A stretch of DNA of 64,000 bases from an uncultured Brachybacterium sp. (GTDB lineage: Bacteria > Actinomycetota > Actinomycetes > Actinomycetales > Dermabacteraceae): positions 310,001-374,000 of the forward strand of contig NZ_CANMSY010000003.1 in assembly GCF_947500705.1 (NCBI RefSeq). The letters run 5' to 3'. The translations under genes were made by a program, and so were the position numbers. The notes beneath the pieces are model-generated. The model was not told where the DNA came from. It worked only from the letters and a program-made list of their open reading frames with translations, and ran no database searches. Positions 61,177-64,000 of the stretch are shown here, one piece after another (position 1 is the first letter of the stretch; each line of letters starts with the position of its first letter).

Positions 61177-62786
61177 CCACCCCTACCCGGAGCGGTGCCC
61201 ACCCCCGCGGTGATTCCCACCCCCGCGGCAGCGCCCATCCCCGCGGCGGGGCCCCCATCTGGTCCGCCGTGACCGGGGTGGTGGCCGGGATGGTGCTGGT
61301 AGCCGTCGCGGAGCTCGCCTCCCTCGCCTTCAGCGCCTCCTCCACACCGTTCGTGGCCGTCGGCGGCGCCTTCGTCGACATCGTGCCGCCGGCGGTGAAG
61401 GACCTGGTGATCAGTCTGTTCGGCACCTGGGACAAGGTGGTGCTGTTCGCCTCGATGATCGCGGTGTACGCCCTGCTCACGGCTCTGATCGGACGTCTCG
61501 GGGACACCCGCCCCCGTTCCGCCGCCGCCCTGCTGGCCGGCCTCGGTGTCCTGGCGATGGTCCTCGTGGTCACCCGCGCCCAGAACTCGGTGCTCGACCT
61601 GCTGCCCACCCTGGTCGGCACCGTGGTCGCCGTGCCCACCTTCCTGCTCCTGCTGCGGGCCGTCCACGCCCCGGCAGGCGCTGACGACGCAGACGACTCG
61701 GGAGCTCGCTGGACGCGCCGTCGGTCGCTGCTCGGCGTCGGCGCCGTCGGTCTGCTCGCCGTCATCGGTGCGGGCGCGGCGCGGGGGGTCACCGCGAGCC
61801 GAGAGGTCGCCCGTCGGGCCGCGCAGTTCGTGCTCCCCACGCCGCGCACCACCGCAGAGCCGATTCCGGAGAACGCCCAGGTGGACCTCGAGGGGATGCC
61901 GCCCTTCGTCACCCCGAATGCGGACTTCTATCGGATCGACACGGCGCTCGCGGTGCCGAGGGTGGATCCCACCACCTGGGAGCTGCGGATCCACGGGCTC
62001 GTCGAGCGGGAGCTGACGCTGAGCTTCGAAGAGCTGCTCGCAGAGCCCATGATCGAAACGAATCTGACGCTGACCTGCGTCTCCAATGCGGTCGGTGGCG
62101 ACCTCGCGGGCAACGCCGTCTGGCTCGGAGTTCCCGTGCGCACGCTGCTCGAGCGGGTCGGGGTCAAGGACGGGGCCGATATGGTGCTCTCCCGCTCGGT
62201 CGACGGCTTCACCGCCTCCACCCCGCTCGAGGCGCTCACCGACTCCCGCGACTCCCTGATCGCCGTGGGCATGAACGGTGAGCCGCTCCCGGCGGAGCAC
62301 GGCTACCCGGTGCGGATGGTGGTGCCGGGCCTGTACGGCTACGTCTCCGCGACCAAGTGGCTCACCGAGCTCAAGGTCACCCGCTTCGCCGATGACGTCG
62401 CCTACTGGTCCACCCGGGGCTGGTCCGAGCGCGGTCCGATCAAGATCGCCTCCCGCGTGGACGTCCCCCGCTCCTTCGGGGATCTCCAGCCGGACGCCGA
62501 CGGGGCCGTGATGCTCGGCGGCACCGCCTGGGCGCAGCAGCGCGGCATCGCGACCGTGGAGGTGCGGATCGACGACGGCGACTGGCGCGAGGCCGAGCTC
62601 GGTGCGGAAGTCACCCCGGACACCTGGGTGCAGTGGTCGCTGCGCTGGGAGGAGGCATCGCCCGGGGACCACAGCATCATGGTCCGCGCCACCGACGGCG
62701 AGGGCGAGGTGCAGACCGAGGAGCGGGCGAACCCCGCGCCCGACGGCTCCAGCGGCTGGCACACGGTGCGCTGCACGGTGGTCTGA
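61173..62786 (+). CDS. Membrane-bound molybdopterin-dependent oxidoreductase (sulfite oxidase-like)
   Basis: 537-residue protein: a His/Pro/Arg/Gly repeat tail (residues 7-24), three to four membrane helices between 30 and 165, an RRRS-type basic run (181-184) before a further hydrophobic segment, then the sulfite oxidase/YedY-type molybdenum domain with the likely cofactor cysteine Cys302 (TLTCVSNAVGGD) and a C-terminal immunoglobulin-like dimerisation domain (VEVRIDDGDWREAEL). It is translationally coupled to rskA. Could be a periplasmic methionine-sulfoxide or sulfite-type oxidoreductase. Confidence 0.9.
   Translation: MTTPTRSGAHPRGDSHPRGSAHPRGGAPIWSAVTGVVAGMVLVAVAELASLAFSASSTPFVAVGGAFVDIVPPAVKDLVISLFGTWDKVVLFASMIAVYALLTALIGRLGDTRPRSAAALLAGLGVLAMVLVVTRAQNSVLDLLPTLVGTVVAVPTFLLLLRAVHAPAGADDADDSGARWTRRRSLLGVGAVGLLAVIGAGAARGVTASREVARRAAQFVLPTPRTTAEPIPENAQVDLEGMPPFVTPNADFYRIDTALAVPRVDPTTWELRIHGLVERELTLSFEELLAEPMIETNLTLTCVSNAVGGDLAGNAVWLGVPVRTLLERVGVKDGADMVLSRSVDGFTASTPLEALTDSRDSLIAVGMNGEPLPAEHGYPVRMVVPGLYGYVSATKWLTELKVTRFADDVAYWSTRGWSERGPIKIASRVDVPRSFGDLQPDADGAVMLGGTAWAQQRGIATVEVRIDDGDWREAELGAEVTPDTWVQWSLRWEEASPGDHSIMVRATDGEGEVQTEERANPAPDGSSGWHTVRCTVV
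61191..61244 (+). repeat. Three 18-base units near the molybdoprotein start
   Basis: The units encode SGAHPR, GDSHPR and GSAHPR before the first membrane helix. Confidence 0.8.
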
Positions 62787-62810
62787 GCCGCACCGACGGG
62801 GGCTCGCCGG

Positions 62811-63599
62811 TCAGCGGGGCAGACCGTCCTCGGCGACCAGGTCGTGGGCGATGACCAGCTCATGCAGGGCCGCCGGGGAGGTGGCCAGCGCAGCGCAGAT
62901 CTCAGCCGCGTCGCCGTGGGTCAGCAAGGATCCGGTGAGTCCCACGAGCTCGTCGAACATCTCCTGCTGGCGATGGCGCAGGGGGATCGGCTGCTGCTCC
63001 CGAGCGATCACGCCCCAGAGCGAGGCGTAGACGTCGAAGTGTGCGGGCTTCTCACCGGTGGCGAGCGTCAGCGGGAAGTCGTCTGCGGACAGCCGCACCC
63101 GGTCGTAGTTCGGTTCGGTGGCGTCGACGACCTCGAGCTGCTCGTCGTCGAACCAGGTCGCGACCAGCTCCATCCGCTCCCCCACGGCACGGTACGGGGC
63201 GGCGGGCACATACCCAGGCGCGGCGGTATGAGCGACGTGCCCGACGGCGAGGTCCCGCACGGTGCAGCGCACGAAGGGCGTGGTCACCGAGATGCGGCGA
63301 CCGGAGCGGTGGTACTTGCGGGCGATGGTCTGCGGGGTCTGGTTGGAGCCGACGGCGACCACCAGGGTGCGCTCTGCCAGCGGTGCCACCCCTTCGGCGG
63401 CGAGAGCCTGGTCGATCGCGGAGGTATTGATGAGCGCCTCCTCGAGCTGCTCGCTCGGGGCCTCCGCACCGCCGCTCGGGTCCAGCTCCACGATGCCCTC
63501 GCTCAGCAGCAGGGCCGAGCGCACGGCCGGTCCGAGCCACGGGTAGTCCTCCGGAGCGGCGAGGGCAGGGGTCACGGCGATCATCGTGGAGGAGGACAT
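62811..63599 (-). CDS. Uncharacterised protein (262 aa)
   Basis: Not recognised. Cytoplasmic, no signal or membrane segment. The middle contains LVVAVGSNQTPQTIARKY, loosely like the AYGSN phosphate loop of gamma-glutamylcyclotransferase-like folds, and later VRDLAVGHVAHTAAPGYVPAAP and ATWFDDEQLEVVDATEPNYDRV. The sharing of VGSN followed by a Tyr-rich and Asp/Glu-rich second half could indicate that fold, but this is only a guess. It converges with the molybdoprotein gene (24-base gap). Confidence 0.7.
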   Translation of the reverse strand: MSSSTMIAVTPALAAPEDYPWLGPAVRSALLLSEGIVELDPSGGAEAPSEQLEEALINTSAIDQALAAEGVAPLAERTLVVAVGSNQTPQTIARKYHRSGRRISVTTPFVRCTVRDLAVGHVAHTAAPGYVPAAPYRAVGERMELVATWFDDEQLEVVDATEPNYDRVRLSADDFPLTLATGEKPAHFDVYASLWGVIAREQQPIPLRHRQQEMFDELVGLTGSLLTHGDAAEICAALATSPAALHELVIAHDLVAEDGLPR

Positions 63600-63681
63600 C
63601 CTTCGACCATAGCGAGGTCGATGCGCTGACCCCAGACCATCGCGAGGAGGCTCACCTGAGCTCTGCCGCAGACCGCGGGCC

Positions 63682-63687
63682 TACGCT
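63682..63687 (+). promoter_or_regulatory. -10 hexamer of leaderless YbaK-type transcript
   Basis: TACGCT ends six bases before the ATG at 63694; no ribosome site. Same spacing as at 53465. Confidence 0.5.
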
Positions 63688-63693
63688 GCGCCC

Positions 63694-64000
63694 ATGAGCG
63701 AACAGCGTGCGATCGACGCCCTGGAGGCCTCCGGCCTCACCTACGAGATCACCCGGCACGGCCGGGTGGGGTCCCTCGCCGAGGCGGCCGCCGCTCGCGG
63801 TGTGGAGCCCCGCGACATCATCAAGACCCTCGTGGTGCGACGCGGCGAGGGTGACTTCCTGTTCGTGCTGGTCCCCGGCGATCGCGAGATCTCCTGGCCG
63901 AAGCTCCGGGCGCTGCTGGGCGTCAACCGGCTCTCGATGCCGGACAAGGAGGTCGCCAAGGAGGTCACCGGCTACGAGCGCGGCACCATCACGCCCTTCG
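63694..64000 (+). CDS. YbaK/EbsC-type aminoacyl-tRNA deacylase (3' end outside window)
   Basis: The first 102 residues of a YbaK/prolyl-tRNA editing domain protein: MSEQRAIDALEASGLTYEI start, then SLAEAAAARGVEPRDIIKTLVVR, with the conserved lysine in IIKTL, and FLFVLVPGDREISWPKLRALL. These enzymes hydrolyse mischarged Cys- or Ala-tRNA. The gene runs off the window. Confidence 0.88.
   Translation, partial: MSEQRAIDALEASGLTYEITRHGRVGSLAEAAAARGVEPRDIIKTLVVRRGEGDFLFVLVPGDREISWPKLRALLGVNRLSMPDKEVAKEVTGYERGTITPF

Overview
The window is high-GC DNA with dense GTG/ATG-overlap operons, many leaderless-looking promoters and actinobacterial marker loci: FadR-type GntR, RamB with aceBA, SigK/RskA with a fasciclin lipoprotein, class F sortase, and a DLW-39 small protein between tRNA-Ala and tRNA-Ile. 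It is chromosomal DNA of an actinobacterium. A Micrococcales genus such as Brachybacterium would fit, but that is an inference from gene content and was not checked. I see no insertion sequence, integrase, phage gene, CRISPR array or replication origin.

Region 1 (1-18.9 kb) is a catabolic regulon for small polyols and acid sugars. On the minus strand it has a TIM-barrel sugar isomerase, two GntP-type gluconate transporters, a DUF1537 (OtnK-type) acid-sugar kinase, an LtnD-type beta-hydroxyacid dehydrogenase, an FMN alpha-hydroxyacid dehydrogenase, a D-2-hydroxyacid dehydrogenase, a hydroxyacyl-CoA/gulonate-type dehydrogenase and two SDRs. Divergently it has a fused DhaK-DhaL kinase, an RpiB-like isomerase and a TpiA-like isomerase, the set known for erythrulose phosphate metabolism in Mycobacterium smegmatis. 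The palindrome CCTATAGG (one copy degenerate) occurs in front of four transcription units, including the FCD-type GntR gene at the right end, which suggests one regulon.

Region 2 (18.9-29.6 kb) is one eight-gene minus-strand operon: branched-chain keto acid dehydrogenase E1alpha/E1beta/E2, acyl-CoA carboxylase beta and alpha, MaoC hydratase, CitE-like lyase and acyl-CoA dehydrogenase. It holds the same gene set as M. tuberculosis Rv2495c-Rv2502c (leucine/branched-chain catabolism). An Lrp/AsnC regulator is transcribed divergently from it.

Region 3 (29.7-45.5 kb) has two Gfo/Idh/MocA oxidoreductases, a long GH94-type phosphorylase with its LacI regulator, the vitamin B6 genes pdxST with a divergent MocR/PdxR regulator, and a flavodoxin-like protein. 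It continues with a secreted AMIN-like protein, a LuxR-type two-component system, a SoxR/ferredoxin locus with two canonical SoxR-box promoters, a second MerR regulator and a YCII-domain protein.

Region 4 (45.5-64 kb) has a short Hsp70-like protein, the glyoxylate shunt (aceB, aceA) with divergent ramB, and an SDR. Next come a LysE/RhtB exporter with divergent Lrp regulator, a class F sortase with a CHRD-like surface protein, an FMN reductase, a GlgC-like nucleotidyltransferase and a cupin. Two tRNAs flank a DLW-39 protein. The right end holds a fasciclin lipoprotein, a frameshifted sigK, rskA, a sulfite-oxidase-like molybdoprotein, an unrecognised protein and the start of a YbaK-type deacylase.
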